Below, piece after piece: positions 10,054 to 17,905 of a stretch of 32,500 bases of DNA. Source of the DNA: Mesostigma viride (taxonomy: Eukaryota; Streptophyta; Mesostigmatophyceae; Mesostigmatales; Mesostigmataceae); NCBI GenBank assembly GCA_009746045.1, contig RPFO01000089.1, forward strand, positions 490,958-523,457. The letters are read 5' to 3'. A program made the translations under genes and the position numbers. The stretch's first letter is position 1; every line of letters starts with the position of its first letter. The notes below the pieces were generated by a model that searched no databases, was not told the DNA's origin, and was given only the letters and a program-made list of their open reading frames with translations.

Positions 10054-10790
10054 GTTCAGTCAGCAAATATATATCATAACATCAAGACCCGGCTTCAATA
10101 TCTGCTACGCCAGCACAATGTCACGCGCCACCTGCATGTGCGGCCCGAGGTGCTTGCGGATGGCCGGCGCACAGGTTTCCACATGAGTACCTTCTTCCAC
10201 GACCATCCTCTGTGCCGCCTTCGTGGGATAGCGCTATCCGGCCAGACGTTCACGGTCGGTGACTTCCTCGAGGTCTCGGTGACTGAGGACGGTGTGAACA
10301 AAGGCAAGCCTTATGGGGCCCCGGTGAGGCTGACCGGCGTCCTGTACCAGCGTGACGACAAGCTCTCGGATTCTGTCAAGGTGCTCTTCGAGGCATGCAG
10401 TACTTGTATGCCAACAAGTGGCGACACACGCACCTGAAAAGGGGAAGCCCCGGGTTTCATGAGAAGGAGCTATTTGCAAGCAACTGGACGGAATTGGTGG
10501 AGGCAGGGACCTACAAGCGCCATATCAGGGTTCACTCTGAAGAAGACTTCGCGGAAATGGAGCAACAGGGCACAGTTGGGAAACACGACTACTTCTTGTC
10601 ACGGACATACGGAGTCACGACCGGGGGCATCGTGGAAACAGATGCTGATGGGAATGATCTAAGGGATCCCCATGGCCACCCTTTGATGCAGCCCATAGGT
10701 GATTTCAGGGACTGGCAGAAGGGCCCCCTCCGCAAGTGTCAGGCCCGCCCGCGGCTGGGCTTGCCCAATCGTGCTTTGGATGGATAGCTT
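10054..10790 (+). pseudogene. BAH-like N-terminal part of the transposase gene (frameshifted)
   Basis: From an acceptor-like CCACAG the frame runs through HMSTFFHDHPLCRLRGIALS and FTVGDFLEVSVTEDG, then changes frame at about 10395 and continues FHEKELFASNWTELVEAGTY ... VGKHDYFLSRTYGV. The pattern of a VGD-x-V strand, a variable loop, an E-L-F-x-S box and a G-K-x-D-Y-F box resembles a BAH (bromo-adjacent homology) domain, a chromatin-binding fold. This is a family-level judgement by eye. The frame then shifts back at about 10730, beside a GGGCCCCC run. Either two single-base indels have broken the gene or the assembly has homopolymer errors. No ATG is certain; an in-frame one is at about 10183. 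Confidence 0.45.
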
Positions 10791-11225
10791 CAAGATCACT
10801 GACAATACGGATGCCGATGTGGTGTCGTATCAGTTCAGGATCCTAACGCTGGATCGATCGGCTGCCCGCAATCACGTGGTCACGCTGAGGCCAAAGCATG
10901 TGGATGCGGATGCCTTCAACAAGTGGCTGCTGGATAACGAGATCCGCCCACTGCAGCAAGGGGTGGCCATGGAAATGGCAGACCCTCTGACCGGTGTTGT
11001 GTCGTGGATGGAGGTCAGAGTACCCTTTTTTTGGCTGCTAGATTCCGGGGCGCGGTTTGCAGAGATGGGGCTCATGGCGTCTGGCAGCAATCATGGCTGC
11101 GGCTTTTGTACTCTCCACTCCGAGTTCTGGGGGCACACCGAAGTGGTGCTTGAGCTGCGTACGGAAGAGGGCCACCGAGCTGTGTGCGCAACCATGGAGC
11201 GTGAGGGACTGACGGCTCGTGAGAA
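10760..11225 (+). pseudogene. CACTA/Tnp2-type DDE transposase, first catalytic exon
   Basis: The frame reads CPIVLWMDSFKITDNTDADV, then VPFFWLLDSGARFAEMGLMA and SNHGCGFCTLHSEFWG. In Tnp2-like (EnSpm/CACTA and related) transposases an early Asp box is followed by an L-x-D-x-x-A-R segment and a G-C-x-x-C pair, and that layout is seen here with candidate catalytic Asp in WMDSF and LLDSGAR. A consensus donor GTAAGT starts at 11226, and the intron probably ends at CCAG 11574. The match is by motif order only. It fits the two later segments at 11635 and 12216, which carry the remaining family signatures. Confidence 0.6.
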
Positions 11226-11574
11226 GTAAGTTAACCCTACATGAACTCCATGGTATATAACATAATTGGTCTGGTAGCACCCCACGTTGCATCTACCAGT
11301 CTTATGTAGACCCATTCACACCGCACCAGGCATGCATGGCGGATGGTACCCAGGTCCAGCGGGAGGAAAGCAACGCCGCCCTGTGTGCAGTCATCAATTG
11401 TGTGTGTGGCAGCAACAAGGTCTGACCGTGCACAGATGGTCTGTAGCATAAGGTCTGCCGTGGTGGTTCGGACATCTGCCAAGCTTTCGTAGACCATTCC
11501 ACAAGGTCTGCATGATTTGACGTATCCCGATTGTGAAACTTTGTGCCTTCCATCCCACACATTGCGTTTTCCAG

Positions 11575-12012
11575 GGCTAAGCTCGCGAAGGAGGCGGAGG
11601 CGGAGCACGGTATTAAGCACAGCCGTCCGTCCGTATGGCAGGGTCTCAGGCACTGGGAGTCTGGGACAGGTTTCGACGGTTTCCCATTGAGATCTTTCAC
11701 TTGCTGTGCTTGGGGATCATCAAAACCGTCTTCATTTTCATCTGCACCCGGCTCCTGAAATCCGATGAGATCCGGGAATGTGATGCATGCATATGCGAGA
11801 GCGTGGCCCACCACCAGCGGAAGGGCCGCATTGCCCAAGAACCCGTTCACCCGATACCCTTTCTTCAAGGCCCTGCAGTTCCTGCAGTGCCTGCCGATGG
11901 TACCACATGCCATGGAATGGATTCTTCGAGTGCGGGAGTCTGCCAAAGAACCTAACGCACGGCCTCCCCAGCGCGTTCGAGGCACTGCTCAAATGGTGCG
12001 GGACCTTTGCGT
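11575..12012 (+). pseudogene. Transposase exon with frame breaks
   Basis: After the acceptor at 11574 the frame continues in phase (KLAKEAEAEHGIKHSRPSVW), then the recognisable sequence lies in another frame (FPIEIFHLLCLGIIKTVF), matching the conserved D/E-x-x-H-x-x-x-L-G-x-x-K segment of Tnp2-like proteins. Further on, the best protein-like reading shifts again (KNPFTRYPFFKALQFLQCLP), then GLPSAFEALLKWCGTFAW before a GTAAGA donor at about 12013. At least two frame changes make this a probable pseudogene. Confidence 0.5.
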
Positions 12013-12215
12013 GGTAAGACCTTGCCAACCTAACATTCCCCGTATGCTACATCAATGATGTGCACTTGCATAGACATGTCACTTCATGATGTGTGAGCTG
12101 TTTTAGGTTTTTACCTACAAGCCCCATGAGTCAAACATATATATTATAATCGCATTGTAAACGTGACTGGCTGGAAACGTTCAATGTAATGCTGCTCATG
12201 TTTGCTTTCATCGCA

Positions 12216-12627
12216 GTGGACGGAGATGGTACTGAGCGAGTACACTTCCCCGACGCATGCTGACAATGCCGACAAGGTGTATCGCGAGTTCCTGAAACGT
12301 TTCAATGCCCTATGGCCTCGTGGAAAGTACGCCAATGCTGGCGTGGTTGCACAGAGGGGGAAGACTGCAAACGAGCGAGGCCACAACGCTGCCACAGCCA
12401 ACTGTCATATGGGGCTCCATGTGGCGCACCAGACCAAGGACGTGGGCAGGCTCTGGGATATGGACGGCCATGCGTTTGAGAGGGATCACGGCATTATTGG
12501 GGACCTGATGAGAAGCGTCAACGCCCGCCATATCCTAGATGCTGACAAATGGTTGCTGCTGAAATGTAAGGATTATTACCAGCCTGCTGCTATTTTCATG
12601 TGCAACGCAAGCTTCCAGCCGAGTTAG
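12216..12627 (+). pseudogene. Transposase C-terminal catalytic exon
   Basis: The exon begins after CATCGCAG at 12215. It contains NCHMGLHVAHQTKDVGRLWD followed by GHAFERDHGIIGDL. This fits the Tnp2-like signature N-x-H-x-x-x-H ... G-x-L-W ... F-E, where the Glu of FE is the expected third catalytic residue. The open frame ends at 12627, possibly reading past a donor; the next coding-like block begins near 12975. Confidence 0.6.
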
Positions 12628-12974
12628 TACCGTGGACATGTACATGCATAAGGGCCGGGCTGTGCTTAGGGTTTAAAATAGTTTAGGGTTTGGGGTTGGG
12701 ATGTGTGATTTTGGATGTCAGAATGGCCCCCGTGGCCCACCTCTATCGGGTGTGTTCCAGGGCATACATGCAAGGTGGCGATCCCAAACCTGGCCCATTG
12801 ACAGCCCACCCTGTAGACGTTATGCATATTGTAAGGCACCATGAGGAGGTTACGAGGTGAGTGTCCTGGGGCAACGTGCACTAAGTTCAGGAATCAATGA
12901 GCCTAGCTCACTGCATGTACTGTTTGCAAGGATTGATACATCGCCCCGTTCACCATGCATCGCTGTTTTCGCAG

Positions 12975-13219
12975 GGGAGAGGCAGCACGCGTTGGATAAT
13001 ATACTCAAGGGGCTCGAGGACCCAGAGAAGTTCTTGACTCCACAGGCGCGTGAAGCACTGCTATCAAGCCCAGCTGCCAAGTACTTGTTCAAGAGTGGAG
13101 GTGTGCATGAGGACTGGCTCTCCGGCCAAAGCGGCACGGCTACACTGGGGGTGGCATTGGCGGACGGGGCTGCGTACCCTACAGTTGAACACACCGAGGG
13201 ACGTGCTGGGGACGGGTAA
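12975..13219 (+). pseudogene. Downstream exon of the transposase-associated gene
   Basis: Follows an acceptor GTTTTCGCAG (ending about 12974). It reads GERQHALDNILKGLEDPEKF ... FLTPQAREALLSSPAAKYLF, then GGVHEDWLSGQSGTATLGVA. No domain is recognised. Composition and splice context support coding. It may continue into the frame that opens near 13230. Confidence 0.4.
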
Positions 13220-13281
13220 GGACATGTTTTGGCGGCATCCCCAAGCTTCTGATCAGCAGCACACGCAACGGTACTGATGGG

Positions 13282-13950
13282 GTCATCGAGTGGGAGCACG
13301 TGCAGCATGGTTTGACGCCGGCTACTGTCTTGCATCGCTTCAAGGAGTATTTTCCCGAGGCGGCGGAGACGTGGAATGAGTTGAAGACCCCGGGTGTGCG
13401 GCTATGGCGCAAGGCAGTCACATACAAGGCGACCGTGGCGGTGGGGCATACTTATGCTTACAGGCCGCAGGACTACAGAGTTGGTGCCGCGGAGGATCCG
13501 CGTCGGTACGTGCTTGCTGATGACGCTGGAGAGCATTGGATATGTGAAGTCACAGCTGTAGTGTCAGTGGAAGGGAATGATGGCAAATCCTATTTGTGGA
13601 TCGTGCCCACGTGGTACGAAGAACTGGGCAAGTTTAGCAGACGCCAGCAACTGCCCTTGTTCGAGAAGGCTGCCGAACCGGTAGCCGGTGAACTCTTCCC
13701 TATTTATCGTGTCACGGCTGCTGTGACGATGGTCCACCAATGCAACGGGACTGTCCGCGACCCCAGGTGCACCACATCTGCAATCCCCATGAGAAAGGGG
13801 GATCGCAAGAAGGAAGGAAACAGGGAACTGATCCATAACGCAGGGAACCGGGTGTACGACCTTGATGACTGTGACCGGGACACGCCTCCTTTCTTCAAGT
13901 CTCGTCGTCAACAGGGTCTGCTGGTTCGTCATGGTGGCTACAAGATGTGA
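13282..13950 (+). CDS. BAH-like C-terminal segment
   Basis: The open frame includes TPATVLHRFKEYFPEAAETW, then VAVGHTYAYR, EHWICEVTAVVSVEGNDGKS and YLWIVPTWYEELGK. A strand beginning V-x-V-G, an I/V-rich strand after it and a W-x-V-x-W-Y-E-like strand resemble a BAH domain. It stops at TGA 13948-13950. It is the second BAH-like block beside the transposase exons and may be the C-terminal part of the same protein or a separate gene. An alternative is a host gene next to a dead transposon. Confidence 0.45.
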   Translation, partial: VIEWEHVQHGLTPATVLHRFKEYFPEAAETWNELKTPGVRLWRKAVTYKATVAVGHTYAYRPQDYRVGAAEDPRRYVLADDAGEHWICEVTAVVSVEGNDGKSYLWIVPTWYEELGKFSRRQQLPLFEKAAEPVAGELFPIYRVTAAVTMVHQCNGTVRDPRCTTSAIPMRKGDRKKEGNRELIHNAGNRVYDLDDCDRDTPPFFKSRRQQGLLVRHGGYKM

Positions 13951-14011
13951 TGTAAGAACTTGCATGACATGCAGGCGAGGACAAGTCATGTGGATTGTTT
14001 CTTCACTTACA

Positions 14012-14201
14012 GGCAGCCGACCTAGTGGTCCCAGCCCTGGTTGAACAACACATTTCCTCCCTCGCTCTTGCTTGGACTGCCATGCAGGACAAGATGAGGT
14101 GGCAGACCATTGTCCAGGCCCACACGTCAGCGCCCGTGGGCAAGCCCCCCCACCCCACCCCAGGAGGAAGTGGCGCTTTGCTGATGTTGAGTGAGCCCTG
14201 A
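14012..14201 (+). CDS. Possible last exon
   Basis: After an acceptor CACTTACAG at about 14003-14011, one frame reads AADLVVPALVEQHISSLALA and ends with TGA at 14199-14201. It may be the last exon of the upstream gene, joined by a GTAAG donor near 13951. Short and uncertain. Confidence 0.25.
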
Positions 14202-14748
14202 TTTTTTAGATTAGCTTAGAGTTAGCCCCAGCGAGGTTTCGTGGCTTCGCTCACGCCCACCCACCAGCATGCTAGCAAATACGTGCTACATGATGTCCCA
14301 ACGGAGTCATATTCTAATTTAATGTAATTTACTGCCAGCACATGCTGTCCACAAGATCTCGTGATAATCCGGACCAATAAGTTGTGTGGGTGCAATAAGA
14401 CCCATGTGAGCATATGATACCAAGGAGCGTGGGCAAGTGTTCTGATAATAGCCAGGACGTACATGTACATGCATGCACTGATTTACGAAAGTTACCCAAT
14501 TAATTAATGAATTAATTAAACTCGTGCTCCCGTTGGGCCGGGAGTCACGGAGCATTAACCCCGAGGTGTGGATGGAGGGATGGGTGCACGCAATCCTACC
14601 GGTCTAAGCTATCTATACAGGCTATCGACGCAAACAGTCGTATGGTATATCTATGGTGCTGGCGACCCTAGCGATCTAATTGTCTAGCATGCCTCCCATG
14701 TTTGCAAACGCGCTCCTTCCCCACTGCAGGGGGGGTGTTAAGTCCTCG
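14202..14748. other. Intergenic DNA with a dispersed repeat copy
   Basis: No gene seen. At about 14497-14590, a TTAA tract, CTCGTGCTCCCG, GGGAGTCACGGAGCA and a GGATGGAGGGATGG run repeat the unit at 70-138, giving a third copy of that family. Confidence 0.6.
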
Positions 14749-14753
14749 ATGAC

Positions 14754-15102
14754 AGTTGAGTAACTCTAGAGCCCTAGGATCTGGCTCTAAGTTCCCCATG
14801 TCCGTCCGCACGCCTTCCGCTAGCGTCCGCTAAGCCGCCGGCTATAATCCGGCGGTCCGATGCGGTCGACCGGTCTAAGGGCGGCGCCTAGGGCCGGCGC
14901 CACCTAGGCCCCAGTCCGGGGCCTTATCCGGGTCGGTACGGACAGCTAGCTTGTCCATGCAACGGTTACGGCTAACCGGATAGGCTTTGCTGGCTAAGAC
15001 ATAAACCAGTGGTTGGCCAGCTCCGACAGCAGTTCTCTGTGTTCACCTTATCCCAAGCTCAACGTGACCGACCGCCATAGCTGAGCCGGTCGGGCTTTAA
15101 CT
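14754..15102 (+). repeat. 5' LTR of element 1 (349 bp)
   Basis: Starts AGTTGAGTAAC, ends CTTTAACT. It contains a perfect 7-bp-stem hairpin, CCGCCGG (14835-14841) and CCGGCGG (14849-14855), whose loop is CTATAAT. Confidence 0.9.
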
Positions 15103-15121
15103 TGTATTCATAAAAATCCCG
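15103..15121 (+). promoter_or_regulatory. Putative priming/cyclization site between LTR and ATG (element 1)
   Basis: The 19 nt between LTR and ORF1 start with TGTATTCATAAA. This does not begin with TGG, as a site for a tRNA 3' CCA end would. It is the exact reverse complement of 20217-20228 in the 3' noncoding region. After a 3-nt mismatch, CCCG (15118-15121) also pairs with CGGG (20210-20213). Confidence 0.7.
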
Positions 15122-17905
15122 ATGGCTTCCGGTACACGGAGCCGCACGGGCGAACACACAGATACGCCAAGTGGCGAGGCCGCAGGGACCGTCCTGCCAC
15201 GCTTTAGTGCGGACGAGGCCACGAGGTTGATGCAAACCCTCGTGGCGCAACCTGAACTGGCCAAGCAGTTCAAGCATCTGATGCTTGCTGCTGACGATGC
15301 ACTGAATCGCGGCCCTCTCAAGCAAACGGAGGTGCCCGCTGATCTACCTGCCGACTATACGGCGGACGACGCAGCAGATTTTCTAGCTGCTCTCAAGCGT
15401 CTGCGCGATGGACGCGCAGACAAAGATTCGGAGCTGATTGGCAAGTTCCGTGCAGTATTCTGCAGTACAACAAAGCACCCAAACATTGCCAATCTAGTTC
15501 GCATTGCGGACGACAACAAACAAACCTGGGAAGTTTTTTACAACGGTCTAGATGCCCACTTGTCGCGGTCTAAGGAAGAGGCCGACGAGCAAGCCTTCAA
15601 CGACTTCGAGGGCTATGCAGTTAATAAGGCAAATTTGCCCGGGGCTGCACGTGATTTCCAGGTCTTCGTGCACAAGCACAAGCTGCTAGATACTCTCAAG
15701 CCCATTTTCCTGTGCAATCGATTTCTCAAGAAATGCGACCTCTCGTCGGATGTGCATCTGACCATAGCGACGGAACTCAAAAAGAAGAGTGCCGTCAGTT
15801 TCGACGAGGGCATGCTGTATTTGATCTCATGCTTCAAGAGTGCGCAGTCCAAGCCGGCTGCCTCGGCTGCTCTGCCATCCCTGCGCAAGGTGGATGCCGG
15901 CGCGTCTTCTTCTTCAGGCGCAGAGGCTCCAATTACGCGGTCGGAGCTTACGGCCATCCTGAAAAAGGTCGTCGGCCACGGCAACAACGGGGGCCAGCGA
16001 GGGCGCAAGCGCGGGCATGGTGGCGACGCCAAGCAGGGTGATAATCCCCCGGCCAAGCGGCAGCAGGGGGCGTCTACTGACCGCAAGCAACGCTGTGAGC
16101 GCTGCTTCGGACGTCGCCATGTCCGGGATGACTGCCGAGTTCGCCCGGACCTGGAGCTCGAGGACAACCTTTGCCGCAAGTGCCACGACGTTCTGCGTGG
16201 TCACAGCGTGGAGGCGTGCAAGGCCAAGCGCATCGTCGTCCACGGCACACGCGAGGAGTGGGCAGAGCGACGGGCAGCACGAAAGTCAGGTGAGAGCACG
16301 CTCGATACCCCTTCTTTTGCTCAATGCGTCACGCTGAACCGGGCCGTCGTAGAGCCTGACGTCGTTCCTAAAAGCAACGTGACTGCATCCTCTGTCTCAT
16401 TCCGTGATGTGCTCACGCAATCCGTTGATGCTGCTCTGGCTCTGTCGCGCCAGGATCACGTGCTTCCTGAGCACGGGTCTACAATGCGTGACCTAAGCAA
16501 TGTGGTGTCTTCTAGGTCGGGTGTGTACAACGCCGAGCGACCAAGCACTACTGCAGCACCCCAGCTAGATACTGGGGCGGTTGGGCCTATGAGGAATGTT
16601 GTGACAGTGCAAGAGAATGCTGGGCGGGCAGATGTTCTCGGTACACACCACCCTAGTGTGGATCTTCACATTGGCAAGGTGCTCACACGGGCGGCCTTTC
16701 GTGCAGCCTCTGAAGCTGCCCAGTTAGCCAATGTCACTACCCCAGTAGTCACCCCACCTGTTGAGAATCCTGACAATGCCACTGCACCTCAGGCTGTCAC
16801 CCTGAAACTGTTAGCATACCAGATGCACCGTGCATACGGGCATGAGGCCCAAGCCGAGGTAGAGGGGGCACACATGTTGGGGGCACCTTTATACAACGAG
16901 CTGAAGAATGTGCGTGCTCAGTGTCCTGCCTGCATCAAGATCAGGAAGAAGTCGCGTAGGCGGCATGCCAAGACTCCACCCTTGGAGCGAGGGTACCTTG
17001 TGGGGGATGTCATGCACATGGAAGGGGGGGACACCTATTTCATAGTCAAGGATAGGTTCAGCAAGGCCACCTACATTGAGCCGCTGCCCCACATGTTTGA
17101 GGCTGACCTGCACAGGGCTATCAAGATCAGCCTGGCTTTCTTTCATCCCGTAGTGGAGCTCATGCTAGACCAGCAGTTCCGCTGTGTGCAAGGTTTGCCG
17201 GGGATGGAGGCCGTGGTCATCGTGGGGCGTGAGGATCACGGCAATATGGGCATGATAGATCGCACTGTAAGCTATGTCAAGACTGTGGCAGCCAAGCGAC
17301 AGGATAACCCACATGGCAAATCCTACGCGGTCAAGACGGCGTGGTGCAAGGAGCTCATGCATGTGTGCAACCATAGGCACGTGCTTGATGTCAAGGGCTT
17401 TGGGCTAGTCACGCCTCGGGGGCTGTCAGCGGGCACCTACTCACCCGAGGTAGTAGAGGCATACCAACAGCATCTACAGGATACCGCCGCCAAGCTGCGG
17501 CTCAAGGATGCCACGCTGCCTGATTTGTCTAGCGCTTTTGAGGTCGGGCAGTTGGTCATGTTCCACAAGGAGAGCTCGCCCAGCGGCAAACGGGGCACCA
17601 TGCAGGGGCCTGGGGCCATCACAAAGTTAGACTGGCCGCTGCGGGTCATAGACATAGAGTGGAATGATCGGGTGTATAGGGTACCATGGGCATCGGTGGC
17701 AGGCTATAAGCAAGGGGATAGCATGGAGAGTGAGCTGGCAGCCAACAGGGCACTGGGGTGGGTAGTGAAGGATAATGCGCCTGTCGTAGCATCTGAGGTG
17801 GTACCCCACGGGTCGCTCCCAGGGGCAGACACAGCTACACCCCCCCCTCCCCTGGGCCCCAATATGACCCCGTGGATGGGTGGGATGAGGATGGGGTGGG
17901 TTTGA
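15122..17905 (+). CDS. Gag-integrase polyprotein, element 1 (927 aa)
   Basis: A Gag-like helical region occupies about residues 30-250 and shares a pattern with element 2 (YAVNKANLPGAARDF versus YKVNKNNLSGDAKTY). A zinc knuckle C-x2-C-x4-H-x4-C is at 325/328/333/338, and a second Cys/His cluster (CRKCHDVLRGHSVEAC) follows. The integrase has HHCC zinc-finger residues H569, H574, C601, C604, then D629 (GDVMHM) and D683 (LDQQF). At the position of the catalytic Glu it has D713 (GMIDRT). An SH3-like C-terminal part follows (about 805-860: FEVGQLVMFHKE ... GPGAITKL). There is no convincing protease between zinc knuckle and integrase. The ATG is only 19 nt after the LTR. The last 107 nt overlap the open -1 frame of ORF2. 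Confidence 0.85.
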   Translation: MASGTRSRTGEHTDTPSGEAAGTVLPRFSADEATRLMQTLVAQPELAKQFKHLMLAADDALNRGPLKQTEVPADLPADYTADDAADFLAALKRLRDGRADKDSELIGKFRAVFCSTTKHPNIANLVRIADDNKQTWEVFYNGLDAHLSRSKEEADEQAFNDFEGYAVNKANLPGAARDFQVFVHKHKLLDTLKPIFLCNRFLKKCDLSSDVHLTIATELKKKSAVSFDEGMLYLISCFKSAQSKPAASAALPSLRKVDAGASSSSGAEAPITRSELTAILKKVVGHGNNGGQRGRKRGHGGDAKQGDNPPAKRQQGASTDRKQRCERCFGRRHVRDDCRVRPDLELEDNLCRKCHDVLRGHSVEACKAKRIVVHGTREEWAERRAARKSGESTLDTPSFAQCVTLNRAVVEPDVVPKSNVTASSVSFRDVLTQSVDAALALSRQDHVLPEHGSTMRDLSNVVSSRSGVYNAERPSTTAAPQLDTGAVGPMRNVVTVQENAGRADVLGTHHPSVDLHIGKVLTRAAFRAASEAAQLANVTTPVVTPPVENPDNATAPQAVTLKLLAYQMHRAYGHEAQAEVEGAHMLGAPLYNELKNVRAQCPACIKIRKKSRRRHAKTPPLERGYLVGDVMHMEGGDTYFIVKDRFSKATYIEPLPHMFEADLHRAIKISLAFFHPVVELMLDQQFRCVQGLPGMEAVVIVGREDHGNMGMIDRTVSYVKTVAAKRQDNPHGKSYAVKTAWCKELMHVCNHRHVLDVKGFGLVTPRGLSAGTYSPEVVEAYQQHLQDTAAKLRLKDATLPDLSSAFEVGQLVMFHKESSPSGKRGTMQGPGAITKLDWPLRVIDIEWNDRVYRVPWASVAGYKQGDSMESELAANRALGWVVKDNAPVVASEVVPHGSLPGADTATPPPPLGPNMTPWMGGMRMGWV

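Noticed and set aside
15103-15121. Normal tRNA primer-binding site after the 5' LTR
   Set aside because: The sequence starts TGTATT (TGAATT in element 2), not TGG, so it cannot pair with a tRNA 3' CCA end. An internal tRNA fragment cannot be excluded.
16567-16578. DTGA in ORF1 of element 1, at the usual Copia protease position
   Set aside because: The surroundings are low-complexity Thr/Ala/Pro sequence without a flap or closing LLG segment, and element 2 has nothing similar there. The ORF2 domain fits a retropepsin much better.
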